The translations under genes and the position numbers were made by a program. DNA of 9,054 nt from Actinomycetes bacterium. Its GTDB lineage: Bacteria; Actinomycetota; Actinomycetes; Actinomycetales; Beutenbergiaceae. Shown here piece after piece: positions 1-5,642 of this stretch (its first letter is position 1; every line of letters begins with the position of its first letter). Location of the stretch: assembly GCA_021793935.1 (NCBI GenBank), contig JAJYRV010000062.1, positions 1-9,054 on the forward strand, written 5' to 3'. The notes beneath the pieces are model-generated. The model did not search any database. It saw only the letters and a program-made list of their open reading frames with translations, and was not told where the DNA came from.

Positions 1-688
1 CGGTGAGGGTGTATTCCCGGTAGCCGAGGAAGGTGAATTGGTCATGGGTGAGCCAGGTGAGGAACTCGATCGCACGCTCGGCTTCCTGCGCGGAGACCGT
101 CGGCGGGCGTGAGGCGCTGATCTCGCGGGCGATCGCGAGGCACTTCTCGCGCATCGGGCGCCAATCCGCGACTGCTTTCGCGACGTCGGACAGCACCCGG
201 GTGAGCGTGGAGCGCACGCGTTCGTGTGACTCCTCATCGGCGAGGCGGGAGATCTCGATGTGCATCCACGATTCATCCCGGCCGTTTCCGCGGCCCGAGG
301 CGATGCCGGCGGGCATGATCGGGTGCACGATGAGGTGGACCCGGTAACCCAGCGCGGAGATCGCTTCGGTGATCGAGTCCACGAGGAACGGCGAATCGTC
401 CGTGCAGACCTGCACGACCGTGCGGGGGGAGGTCCACCCGTGGGTGTCGGAGGAGGGGGTGAACACCCGCACTTCCGTCGCGTGGTCACGGGCGCGGGAA
501 AGGTTCGCCAGGGAGTGCGCCGCGCCCCCGAGGTAGGCGGCGTCGCGGGCGGCGAGATCCTCGGTCGCCACGTGTTCGAAGAGTCGCTCGATGAGTTGTT
601 GATCTTCACCGGATTCGGAGGCGATCGCCGAAAGCAAGGAGGTGCGTGACTCGGTAAGTGAGGTGACCATTGGCCGGAGAGTTCCCAT
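1..688 (-). CDS. NAD-specific glutamate dehydrogenase, large type (N-terminal fragment)
   Basis: This open frame runs off the left edge, leaving 229 codons from the ATG at 688. Large NAD-glutamate dehydrogenases (Bac_GDH family, roughly 1,600 residues) oxidise glutamate to 2-oxoglutarate and ammonium in the cytoplasm, usually for amino-acid catabolism. Visible marks are DDSPFLVDS at about residues 97-105, LGYRVHLIVHP just after it, ESWMHIEI, and WLTHDQFTFLGYREY at the cut edge. These belong to the regulatory N-terminal region; the catalytic dehydrogenase domain lies outside the window. A second in-frame ATG at 670 would remove six residues. Neither start has a convincing Shine-Dalgarno, so the start is uncertain. 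The gene is divergent from deoD and shares its control region. The family call rests on remembered family motifs and is fairly secure; a GDH-related regulatory protein is the only alternative I considered. Confidence 0.85.
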   Translation of the reverse strand, partial: MGTLRPMVTSLTESRTSLLSAIASESGEDQQLIERLFEHVATEDLAARDAAYLGGAAHSLANLSRARDHATEVRVFTPSSDTHGWTSPRTVVQVCTDDSPFLVDSITEAISALGYRVHLIVHPIMPAGIASGRGNGRDESWMHIEISRLADEESHERVRSTLTRVLSDVAKAVADWRPMREKCLAIAREISASRPPTVSAQEAERAIEFLTWLTHDQFTFLGYREYTLT

Positions 689-710
689 CGTTACAACTAC
701 ATACGTTTTC

Positions 711-721
711 GCTAGTCTAGC
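711..721. promoter_or_regulatory. Candidate bidirectional -10 element between gdh and deoD
   Basis: GCTAG-T-CTAGC is a perfect 11-base palindrome with one central base. Read forward it contains TAGTCT (713-718); read in reverse it contains TAGACT (719-714). Both fit the actinobacterial TANNNT -10 pattern, so one element could start transcription toward deoD (start near 725) and toward the glutamate dehydrogenase (start near 707). No good -35 box is visible on either side. Promoter function is inferred. Confidence 0.4.
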
Positions 722-724
722 GAC

Positions 725-738
725 GCTCCTGCAGGAGC
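725..738. promoter_or_regulatory. Perfect palindrome, candidate operator or leader hairpin upstream of deoD
   Basis: GCTCCTGCAGGAGC is a perfect 14-base even palindrome lying just downstream of the candidate bidirectional -10. As DNA it could be a repressor site at the start of a deoD transcript. As RNA it could form a five-pair stem with a TGCA loop. It is followed at once by an AAAGGAG sequence (739-745) with no start codon at the usual distance. The palindrome is certain; its function is not known. Confidence 0.4.
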
Positions 739-775
739 AAAGGAGAGAAGTCCATTTCCCCGGAGTAATGAGCTC

Positions 776-781
776 TATGCT
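776..781 (+). promoter_or_regulatory. Candidate leaderless promoter -10 of deoD
   Basis: TATGCT fits the TANNNT -10 pattern and ends six bases before the deoD ATG, so transcription would begin at or next to the A of the start codon. No Shine-Dalgarno precedes this ATG at the normal spacing, which agrees with a leaderless mRNA. No clear -35 is visible. Confidence 0.5.
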
Positions 782-787
782 GGCGTT

Positions 788-1495
788 ATGAGTACACACA
801 TTGGCGCTTCCCAGGGGGCGATCGCTCCCGTCGTTCTCCTTCCCGGCGACCCGCTGCGGGCGCGGTGGATCGCGGAGAACTTCCTCGAAGATCCCGAATG
901 TTACAACGAGGTGCGCGGGATGTATGGCTACACGGGAACGTGGAACGGCCACCGGGTGTCCGTGCAAGGAACGGGGATGGGGCAACCCTCGGCCGCGATC
1001 TATGCCACGGAGCTCATCCGCGAGTACGGGGTGAGCACCCTGATCCGGGTGGGATCCTGCGGAGCGCTCAAGGAGGACGTGGGGATCCGCGACGTCATCC
1101 TCGCCTCGGGGGCATGCACCGATTCGTCGATGAACCGGATCCGGTTCGAAGGCTACGATTACAGCCCGGTCGCCGACTTCTCGCTCCTGCGGCGGGCCGC
1201 CGAGGTCGCCGAGGCGATGCCGCAGGTCACGAGCCACGTCGGGCTGCTGTTCTCCTCCGATTCCTTCTACTCCCCCCGCCCGGATATCACGGCGCGAATG
1301 GCGGAGTTCGGGGTGCTCGGAGTGGAGATGGAAGCCAGCGCCCTATACACGATCGCCGCCGGCCACGGGGCGCGGGCGCTCACGGTGTGCACCGTCTCCG
1401 ACCACATCCTCACCGGCGAGGAGACGACCTCCGCCGAGCGGGAGCAGTCGTTCGGCCCGATGATCGATATCGCGCTCGGAGCCGCGCTGCAGTAA
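788..1495 (+). CDS. deoD: Purine nucleoside phosphorylase, DeoD type
   Basis: A 235-residue cytoplasmic enzyme that splits purine (deoxy)nucleosides with phosphate into free base and (deoxy)ribose-1-phosphate, feeding purine salvage. It matches the length and layout of the hexameric bacterial PNP family: MSTHIGA start, GDPLRA with Gly20 and Arg24, Arg43, and RVGSCGA with Arg87 and Ser90 at the phosphate site. It also has the nucleoside-binding VEMEAS (Met181-Glu182) and the SDH segment with Asp205, the family's general acid; Arg218 follows. His4 corresponds to the residue donated to the neighbouring subunit. All expected active-site residues are present. The start at 788 is set by the conserved N-terminus, although no Shine-Dalgarno is seen. 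It stands alone, convergent with the importer ATPase, with three bases between stop codons. Confidence 0.96.
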   Translation: MSTHIGASQGAIAPVVLLPGDPLRARWIAENFLEDPECYNEVRGMYGYTGTWNGHRVSVQGTGMGQPSAAIYATELIREYGVSTLIRVGSCGALKEDVGIRDVILASGACTDSSMNRIRFEGYDYSPVADFSLLRRAAEVAEAMPQVTSHVGLLFSSDSFYSPRPDITARMAEFGVLGVEMEASALYTIAAGHGARALTVCTVSDHILTGEETTSAEREQSFGPMIDIALGAALQ

Positions 1496-1498
1496 GGC

Positions 1499-2290
1499 CT
1501 ACGTCAGCAGCGTCCGGTCATCCAGCGCGGCGCCCTTGGTCTTGGTGAACTCCTCGAGCAACCGCGCCACGGTCAGGTGCTTCTTCTCCGCCTCGGACGC
1601 CTCGAAGATGATCTTGCCTTCGTGCATCATCACGAGCCGGTTGCCCAGCGCGATCGCCTGCTCCATATTGTGGGTGACCATGAGCGTGGTGAGCCCCTCG
1701 CCCGTGACGATCTTGTTCGTCAGGTCGCTCACGAGCGCCGCCCGCTGGGGGTCGAGCGCGGCGGTGTGCTCATCGAGCAGGAGGATCTTCGGGTGCGTGA
1801 AGCCCGCCATGAGCAGCGAGAGCGCCTGGCGCTGGCCGCCGGAGAGCAGGCCTACCCGCGCGCGCAGGCGGTTCTCCAGCCCGAGATCCAGGGAGCGCAG
1901 CTCCTCGACGAACCGGGCCCGGCGAGCCTTGGTCACTCCCCGCCCGAGCCCGCGGGACTGCCCGCGCCGGAGCGCGAGGGCGAGGTTCTCTTCGATGGTG
2001 AGATCCGGGGCCGTGCCTGCGAGCGGGTCCTGGAACACCCGGCCCACGTAGCGGGCGCGCTGGAACTCCTTGAGGCCCTTCATCGCCTTGCCGTCGATGG
2101 TGATCGCGCCCGAATCCACCCCGAGCCGCCCGGCGATAGAATTGAGCAGGGTCGACTTCCCCGCCCCGTTGGAACCGATGATCGTGACGAAATCCCCGGC
2201 GTCCAGGTGCAGGCTCAGGTCGACGAGCGCCTTGCGTTCGTTGATCGTGCCGGGGAAGAACGTCTTGGAGATGGCCTCGATGCGCAGCAT
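1499..2290 (-). CDS. ABC importer ATPase (COG1101, TrpZ-like)
   Basis: Cytoplasmic ATP-hydrolysing subunit of a small-molecule importer, about 263 residues and full length. Walker A GSNGAGKST is at 39-47, Q-loop Gln87, signature LSGGQ at 149-153, Walker B ILLLDE at 169-174 and switch His207. The segment after Walker B reads DEHTAALDP rather than the usual DEPTSALD; as I recall it, this is typical of the COG1101 family that partners COG4120 permeases. It is the last gene of the three-gene operon. The permease stop overlaps the start: either TGATG with ATG at 2290, or GTGA with GTG at 2293. I prefer 2290 because the purine-rich AAGGGGG (2295-2301) is four bases from that ATG but only one from the GTG. 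Substrate cannot be read from an ATPase. Confidence 0.9.
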   Translation of the reverse strand: MLRIEAISKTFFPGTINERKALVDLSLHLDAGDFVTIIGSNGAGKSTLLNSIAGRLGVDSGAITIDGKAMKGLKEFQRARYVGRVFQDPLAGTAPDLTIEENLALALRRGQSRGLGRGVTKARRARFVEELRSLDLGLENRLRARVGLLSGGQRQALSLLMAGFTHPKILLLDEHTAALDPQRAALVSDLTNKIVTGEGLTTLMVTHNMEQAIALGNRLVMMHEGKIIFEASEAEKKHLTVARLLEEFTKTKGAALDDRTLLT

Positions 2291-3231
2291 CACGCCCCCT
2301 TTCCAGCGGGTTCATCGCTGCGCCGCCCGCCGGCGACGGCCGCGGCGGGCACGAGCCTCGTCCCGCGCATGGAGGGGAGCTTCTTCAGGAAACCCCACCG
2401 CGGGAGCAACAGCGCGGCGATGACGAGCCCGGCGGTGACGGCCTTCATGTCGTTCGGGTTGAGCCCGACGGCGAGCGCGAAGTGGATGATGATTCGGTAC
2501 AGGACCGATCCGATGACGACCGCGAGCGCCGCGACGAAGATCGACCGCTGCCCCAGGAGCGCCTGGCCGAGAATCACCGATGCGAGCCCTACGAGGATGA
2601 GCCCGATGCCCATCGAGATGTCGGCGAAGCCTTGGTACTGCGCCATGACGGCGCCGCACAGGCCGACGAACATGTTCGATAGGGCGAGGGTGAGGATGGA
2701 GGTGCGGTCCGTGTTCACCCCGAGCGCGCGGATCATCTGGCCGTTGTTCCCGGTCGCCTGGATCGAGAGCCCGAGGTCGGTGTGCAGGAACCAGTGCACC
2801 GCGATGGTGAACAGCAGCGCCACCCCGGCGAAGATGAAGATCCCGATCACGCTCTTGCCGAGGAAACCCGCCTCCCGCATCGGGGAGATAAGCGTCGTCT
2901 CGCGCAGCAGCGGCAGGTTCGCCTTTCCCATGATCCGTAGGTTCACCGACCACAGCGCGATCATCGTGAGGATCCCGGCGAGCAGGCCGTCGATCTTGCC
3001 CTTGGTGTGCAGCAGGCCGGTGAACACGCCGGCGAGCAAACCGACTCCGCCGCCCGCGAGCGTTGCGAGCCAGGGGCTGTGACCGCCGAGGATGAGCATC
3101 GCGGCGGTTGCGGCGCCGGAGGTGAACGAGCCGTCCACGGTGAGGTCGGGAAAGTTCAGCACCCGGAAGGTGAGGTAGACCCCCAGGGCCATAATTCCGT
3201 AGATGAAGCCGAGTTCAAGTGCGCCGATCAT
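2290..3231 (-). CDS. ABC importer permease (COG4120, TrpY-like)
   Basis: Integral membrane subunit of 313 residues in the BPD_transp_2 superfamily (the family of branched-chain amino acid and sugar permeases). About eight or nine hydrophobic segments are visible, at roughly 5-25, 38-50, 55-75, 82-98, 123-148, 176-198, 206-228, 230-254 and 263-280. The NFPDLTVDGSF stretch at 26-36, right after the first segment, is characteristic of this subgroup, as is GLSIQATGNNGQMIRALGVN before the ATPase-contact region. The last 30 or so residues are charged and Gly/Ala-rich, probably cytoplasmic. A good Shine-Dalgarno, GAAGGA (3239-3244), sits seven bases before the ATG. The gene follows the binding-protein gene by 29 bases and overlaps the ATPase gene, so the three are surely co-transcribed. 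Confidence 0.92.
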   Translation of the reverse strand: MIGALELGFIYGIMALGVYLTFRVLNFPDLTVDGSFTSGAATAAMLILGGHSPWLATLAGGGVGLLAGVFTGLLHTKGKIDGLLAGILTMIALWSVNLRIMGKANLPLLRETTLISPMREAGFLGKSVIGIFIFAGVALLFTIAVHWFLHTDLGLSIQATGNNGQMIRALGVNTDRTSILTLALSNMFVGLCGAVMAQYQGFADISMGIGLILVGLASVILGQALLGQRSIFVAALAVVIGSVLYRIIIHFALAVGLNPNDMKAVTAGLVIAALLLPRWGFLKKLPSMRGTRLVPAAAVAGGRRSDEPAGKGA

Positions 3232-3260
3232 GGCGGTGTCCTTCAGATCGGGAGGGAGTG

Positions 3261-4301
3261 CTAGAGAACGCGGTCAGCCTGGTCCTCGAAGCCGTCTGGG
3301 AGGGTGATGCCCATGCGTTCGGCCGCGTCCGGGTTGACGACGAGTTCGAGGTCATCGAGCGTCTCCACTGCCATCGAGGCCGGGTCTTCACCGTCGAGCG
3401 CCCGCAGCGCCATTTCGCCGGTCTGCATCCCGAGGCGTTCGTAGTCGATCCCGATGGTTGCGATCGCGCCGCCTTCCACGGTGCCGGCTTCAGCGCCGAC
3501 GACGGCGATACCGTTGTCCTCCGCGACCTGGACCAGCGCGGAGATCCCGGAAACGACCTGGTTGTCCGTGGGCACGTAGATCGCGTCGACATCGCCGAGG
3601 GATTCCGTCACCTGCTGGACCTCCGAAGAGTTCGTCACGGTCCCCTCGACGATCTCGATCCCGAGCTCCTCGCCGGCTTCCTTGGCGAGCTCCACCTGCA
3701 CCTCGGAGTTCACCTCACCCGAGGAGTAGACGATGCCCACCTTGGCGGCGTCGGGAACGATCTCCTTGATGAGTTCGATCTGATCCGCCACCGGGTTCAT
3801 GTCGGAGGTGCCCGTGACGTTCCCGCCCGGGGCGTCCTCGGAATCGACGAGGCCGGCCTCGACCGGGTCGGTGACGGCGGTGAACATCACCGGGATGTCG
3901 AGGATGTTCTGCGCCGCGGCCTGGGCAGCGGGGGTCGCGACGGCGAGCACGAGGTCGACGTCGTCATTGCTGAACTGTTGGGCGATCGTCGTCGTGTTGG
4001 CGACGTCGCCCTGGGCGTTCTGTTCATCGAAGGTCACCGTGTCGCCTTCGACGTAGCCCGCATCGACGAAGGCTTGCTTGAACCCGGCCGTCGCCGCATC
4101 GAGGGCGGGGTGTTGGACGAACTGGCTGATCCCGACGGTGATCGCCTCGAGCTCCCCGCCGTCGGCGTCACCTTCATTCGCCGTTTCGGGGGAGTCCGGG
4201 TCGTCGGTGGTGTCCGATCCGCAGCCGCTGAGCACGAGCGCGGCAACGCCGAGGGCGCTGGCGAGCCCGAGGACTCGGCGGCGCAAGAAGTGGTGTGTCA
4301 T
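3261..4301 (-). CDS. ABC importer substrate-binding lipoprotein (COG2984, ABC_sub_bind)
   Basis: A 346-residue lipoprotein that should capture the substrate outside the membrane and deliver it to the permease. The N-terminus has an RRR start, a hydrophobic core and a lipobox VLSGC with Cys27 as the lipid-anchored residue. An acidic Asp/Glu/Gly-rich linker runs to about residue 50. The binding domain then begins with ITVGISQFVQHPALDAATAGF, typical of PF04392 proteins; TPAAQAA, TAVTDPVEAGLV and GTSDM also fit the family. In Firmicutes related systems (TrpXYZ) are predicted tryptophan transporters on the basis of T-box control, but no T-box is present here and the substrate is open. The Shine-Dalgarno GAAGGA (4307-4312) lies five bases before the ATG. 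It is first in the operon and is overlapped by a small leader ORF. Confidence 0.93.
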   Translation of the reverse strand: MTHHFLRRRVLGLASALGVAALVLSGCGSDTTDDPDSPETANEGDADGGELEAITVGISQFVQHPALDAATAGFKQAFVDAGYVEGDTVTFDEQNAQGDVANTTTIAQQFSNDDVDLVLAVATPAAQAAAQNILDIPVMFTAVTDPVEAGLVDSEDAPGGNVTGTSDMNPVADQIELIKEIVPDAAKVGIVYSSGEVNSEVQVELAKEAGEELGIEIVEGTVTNSSEVQQVTESLGDVDAIYVPTDNQVVSGISALVQVAEDNGIAVVGAEAGTVEGGAIATIGIDYERLGMQTGEMALRALDGEDPASMAVETLDDLELVVNPDAAERMGITLPDGFEDQADRVL

Positions 4302-4345
4302 GTCGATCCTTCATCTTGATTCGCTGTGCGCGCAGCCAGGCGCAT
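4298..4345 (-). CDS. Possible 15-residue leader peptide before the importer operon
   Basis: A short ORF, MRLAARTANQDEGST, starts at an ATG preceded by AGGAAGG (4355-4361, nine bases away). It ends in a TGA that overlaps the lipoprotein ATG as ATGA. The overlap is the same kind of junction that couples genes elsewhere in this window, so its translation could control or couple to that of the binding protein. It contains no Trp, Tyr, Cys or His run that would suggest classical attenuation. It could be a chance ORF: the lipoprotein gene has its own good Shine-Dalgarno. Confidence 0.35.
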   Translation of the reverse strand: MRLAARTANQDEGST

Positions 4346-4381
4346 CTTCTGCCGCCTTCCTCGCGTCGTAGGGAGGAGGGG

Positions 4382-4406
4382 CTTGCGTGCAGTTTAGTGC
4401 ACAAAG
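4382..4406 (-). promoter_or_regulatory. Importer promoter -10 inside an inverted repeat (candidate operator)
   Basis: On the minus strand TAAACT (4396-4391) fits a -10 box and would start transcription near 4384, giving a leader of about 80 bases before the lipoprotein gene. It lies at the centre of an inverted repeat. The inner arms GTGCA (4387-4391) and TGCAC (4398-4402) are perfect, and the outer arms CTT and AAG extend it with an uneven bulge. A repressor bound here would block RNA polymerase. I do not recognise the motif as a known box, and no good -35 is visible. Confidence 0.45.
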
Positions 4407-4427
4407 GTCACGGATGGGTCTCGCGGT

Positions 4428-5117
4428 TCACTCGAGGAGCACCTCCCGGGAGTGCACGGTGGAGGAGACGAGCGTGTGGACTTCGCGCGGGTCCTGGGTG
4501 AGGACCTTCACGTACCCGGAGGGGGTCTCCAGCACGTAGCCATAGATCGGCCCGGTATCCGTCTCGATGTGCTCGAGCGCGACCCACGGGGTGGAGACGC
4601 CGGCGGCCATGACGAGCGCGCCCACGATGCCGAGCATGCCCAGAGATCTCAGCAGGCGCAGCGCCGCTCGGTGCAGCAGCCCGTGTTTCCATAACACCCG
4701 CACCGCTGCGAGCGCGAGGGTGGCGAGGGCCGTGCCGATGAGGATCCACCATTCGGCCAAGGTGATGATGAGCGAGCCGGCGAGCGCGGCGATCCCTGTG
4801 AGGAACAGCGCGGTGACGATGGGCGTCTTCCGGTTCTTCGTCGGCGGCCAGATGAGGGTGACGATGATGAGCGGAGTGAGGATGATGAGGAGGATCCCGG
4901 TGACGACCGGTTCGGCGAAGATCGTGCCGAGCAGGATGGACGCGGCGTCGCCGACGTCCACGGTCGCCGCGACCTCGGCGGCGGTGTACCAATTCCACTG
5001 GGATACCGCGAGCACGCGCAGGAGGAAGAACAGTACCGTGACCGCGGCGGTGATCCCGGCGTCGCGGGAGAGTGAGGAGGCGGTCTGTAGTGCGTTGGTC
5101 GCGGAAGTTTCGGTCAT
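4428..5117 (-). CDS. Five-TM membrane protein of unknown function with an extracytoplasmic C-terminal domain
   Basis: I do not recognise this 229-residue protein as a named family. Hydrophobic segments fall near residues 20-38, 70-90, 100-119, 123-143 and 158-176. The positively charged loops (PTKNRKT at 92-98, and the Arg/Lys/His-rich stretch at 144-157) would both be cytoplasmic. This places the N-terminus inside and the final 53 residues outside. That tail (GPIYGYVLETPSGYVKVLTQ and on) alternates polar and hydrophobic residues like a small beta domain. The start overlaps the MarR stop as ATGA, so the two are translationally coupled, and the divergent neighbour is an ABC exporter. By context it may belong to an envelope-stress or efflux response, but this is guilt by association only. 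It ends about 30 bases before the importer promoter element with no clear terminator. Confidence 0.8.
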   Translation of the reverse strand: MTETSATNALQTASSLSRDAGITAAVTVLFFLLRVLAVSQWNWYTAAEVAATVDVGDAASILLGTIFAEPVVTGILLIILTPLIIVTLIWPPTKNRKTPIVTALFLTGIAALAGSLIITLAEWWILIGTALATLALAAVRVLWKHGLLHRAALRLLRSLGMLGIVGALVMAAGVSTPWVALEHIETDTGPIYGYVLETPSGYVKVLTQDPREVHTLVSSTVHSREVLLE

Positions 5118-5569
5118 GGCCTCGCGTGTGGGTCCGGGGGCGGGTCCGCGTCCAGGACCCGGGTGAGCAGTTCCTCCAGGGTGGCACGTTCGGCGGGGCT
5201 GAGCGGCGCAAACACTTCGGTCGCCGGGCTCGCGTTATTGACATCGGTGAGGATGCCGCGGCCCTTGGCCGTGAGCACGAGGGAGGTGGCGCGCCGGTCC
5301 GTGCTCGAGGGCTCCCGTTCCACCAGGCCGCGCTCGCACAGGGCGTCCACCACCTCGGTGGCCGAGCGGGGAGCGATCCGCAGCCGCCGGGCGAGATCGG
5401 AGAGGCGCAGTTCCGCGCATTCGTGGTGGTGGCGGTGGCGGGCGATCGCGAGGAAGGCGGCCGCTTGATGCGGGGTGAGCCCGTACGGGGCGAGCGCGCG
5501 GGTGCGGGCGCGCCGGATCCGGCGAGCTACTGCCATAACCAGCCGGGCGGCGTCGTCGAATGTGTCCAC
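5114..5569 (-). CDS. MarR-family transcriptional regulator
   Basis: A dimeric winged-helix repressor of about 151 residues. From the GTG at 5569, an N-terminal dimerisation helix (5-28) leads to GLTPHQAAAFLAI. The helix-turn-helix is LRLSDLARRLRIAPRSATEVV (54-74 region), and the wing carries the family's acidic-basic signature STDRRATSLVLTAKG (89-103). A His-rich stretch, HRHHHEC (45-51), is unusual. The reading frame is open far upstream and an ATG exists at 5620, but that start would put the operator and promoter inside the coding region. I prefer GTG 5569, with GTG 5575 as the alternative. TATCTT (5582-5577) lies seven bases before 5569, suggesting a leaderless transcript. The gene is coupled to the membrane-protein gene by ATGA. 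It probably represses itself and the divergent exporter. Confidence 0.88.
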   Translation of the reverse strand: MDTFDDAARLVMAVARRIRRARTRALAPYGLTPHQAAAFLAIARHRHHHECAELRLSDLARRLRIAPRSATEVVDALCERGLVEREPSSTDRRATSLVLTAKGRGILTDVNNASPATEVFAPLSPAERATLEELLTRVLDADPPPDPHARP

Positions 5570-5576
5570 GGCCACC

Positions 5577-5582
5577 AAGATA
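5577..5582 (-). promoter_or_regulatory. Candidate -10 of the marR-type gene
   Basis: TATCTT on the minus strand fits TANNNT and ends seven bases before the GTG at 5569, so the transcript may begin at the start codon. There is no usable Shine-Dalgarno for that GTG, in keeping with leaderless translation. The -35 area (about 5599-5605) falls within the neighbouring inverted repeat. Confidence 0.45.
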
Positions 5583-5587
5583 CCGCA

Positions 5588-5617
5588 TTGACCGGTTACC
5601 ACATAGTGAGGTAACCT
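5588..5617 (+). promoter_or_regulatory. Promoter of the ABC exporter gene
   Basis: TTGACC (5588-5593) matches the -35 consensus in five of six positions, and TAACCT (5612-5617) fits a -10 box after an 18-base spacer. Transcription would begin near 5624, giving a leader of about 19 bases with the AGGAGGT Shine-Dalgarno (5631-5637). This is the best-formed promoter in the window, and it overlaps the divergent marR promoter. Confidence 0.6.
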
Positions 5618-5619
5618 CA
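5594..5619. promoter_or_regulatory. Candidate MarR operator
   Basis: GGTTACC (5594-5600) and GGTAACC (5610-5616) form a perfect seven-base inverted repeat with a nine-base spacer. The right arm is nested in a second perfect odd palindrome, TGAGGT-A-ACCTCA (5607-5619). The site spans the spacer and -10 of the exporter promoter and the likely -35 region of the marR promoter. One bound dimer, or two, could therefore shut both directions, the usual MarR arrangement. The repeats are read directly; binding is inferred. Confidence 0.65.
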
Positions 5620-5642
5620 TCAAGGTCGTTAGGAGGTGGCGT

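Noticed and set aside
1496..1498. A terminator between the convergent deoD and importer ATPase genes.
   Set aside because: Only three bases separate the stops and I see no stem-loop with a U-tract around them.
1577..3082. A long plus-strand open frame (about 500 codons) opposite the importer ATPase and permease genes.
   Set aside because: It spans two well-supported minus-strand genes. Its translation is rich in Arg, Glu, Pro and Gly with no family motif, which is the usual antisense shadow in GC-rich DNA.
3219..4319. A plus-strand open frame of 366 codons opposite the binding lipoprotein gene.
   Set aside because: The translation is a low-complexity Asp/Gly/Arg/Val repeat pattern mirroring the codon bias of the real gene; no start signal or domain.
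4302..4427. A T-box, riboswitch or Trp attenuator in the importer leader.
   Set aside because: The leader is only about 80 bases from the inferred start. It has no Trp codons, no T-box sequence and no extended pairing, and only the short TGCAC repeat stands out.
4428..4460. A terminator after the five-TM protein gene.
   Set aside because: Only a loose CTCG/CGAG pairing is present, with no U-tract, so it was not called.
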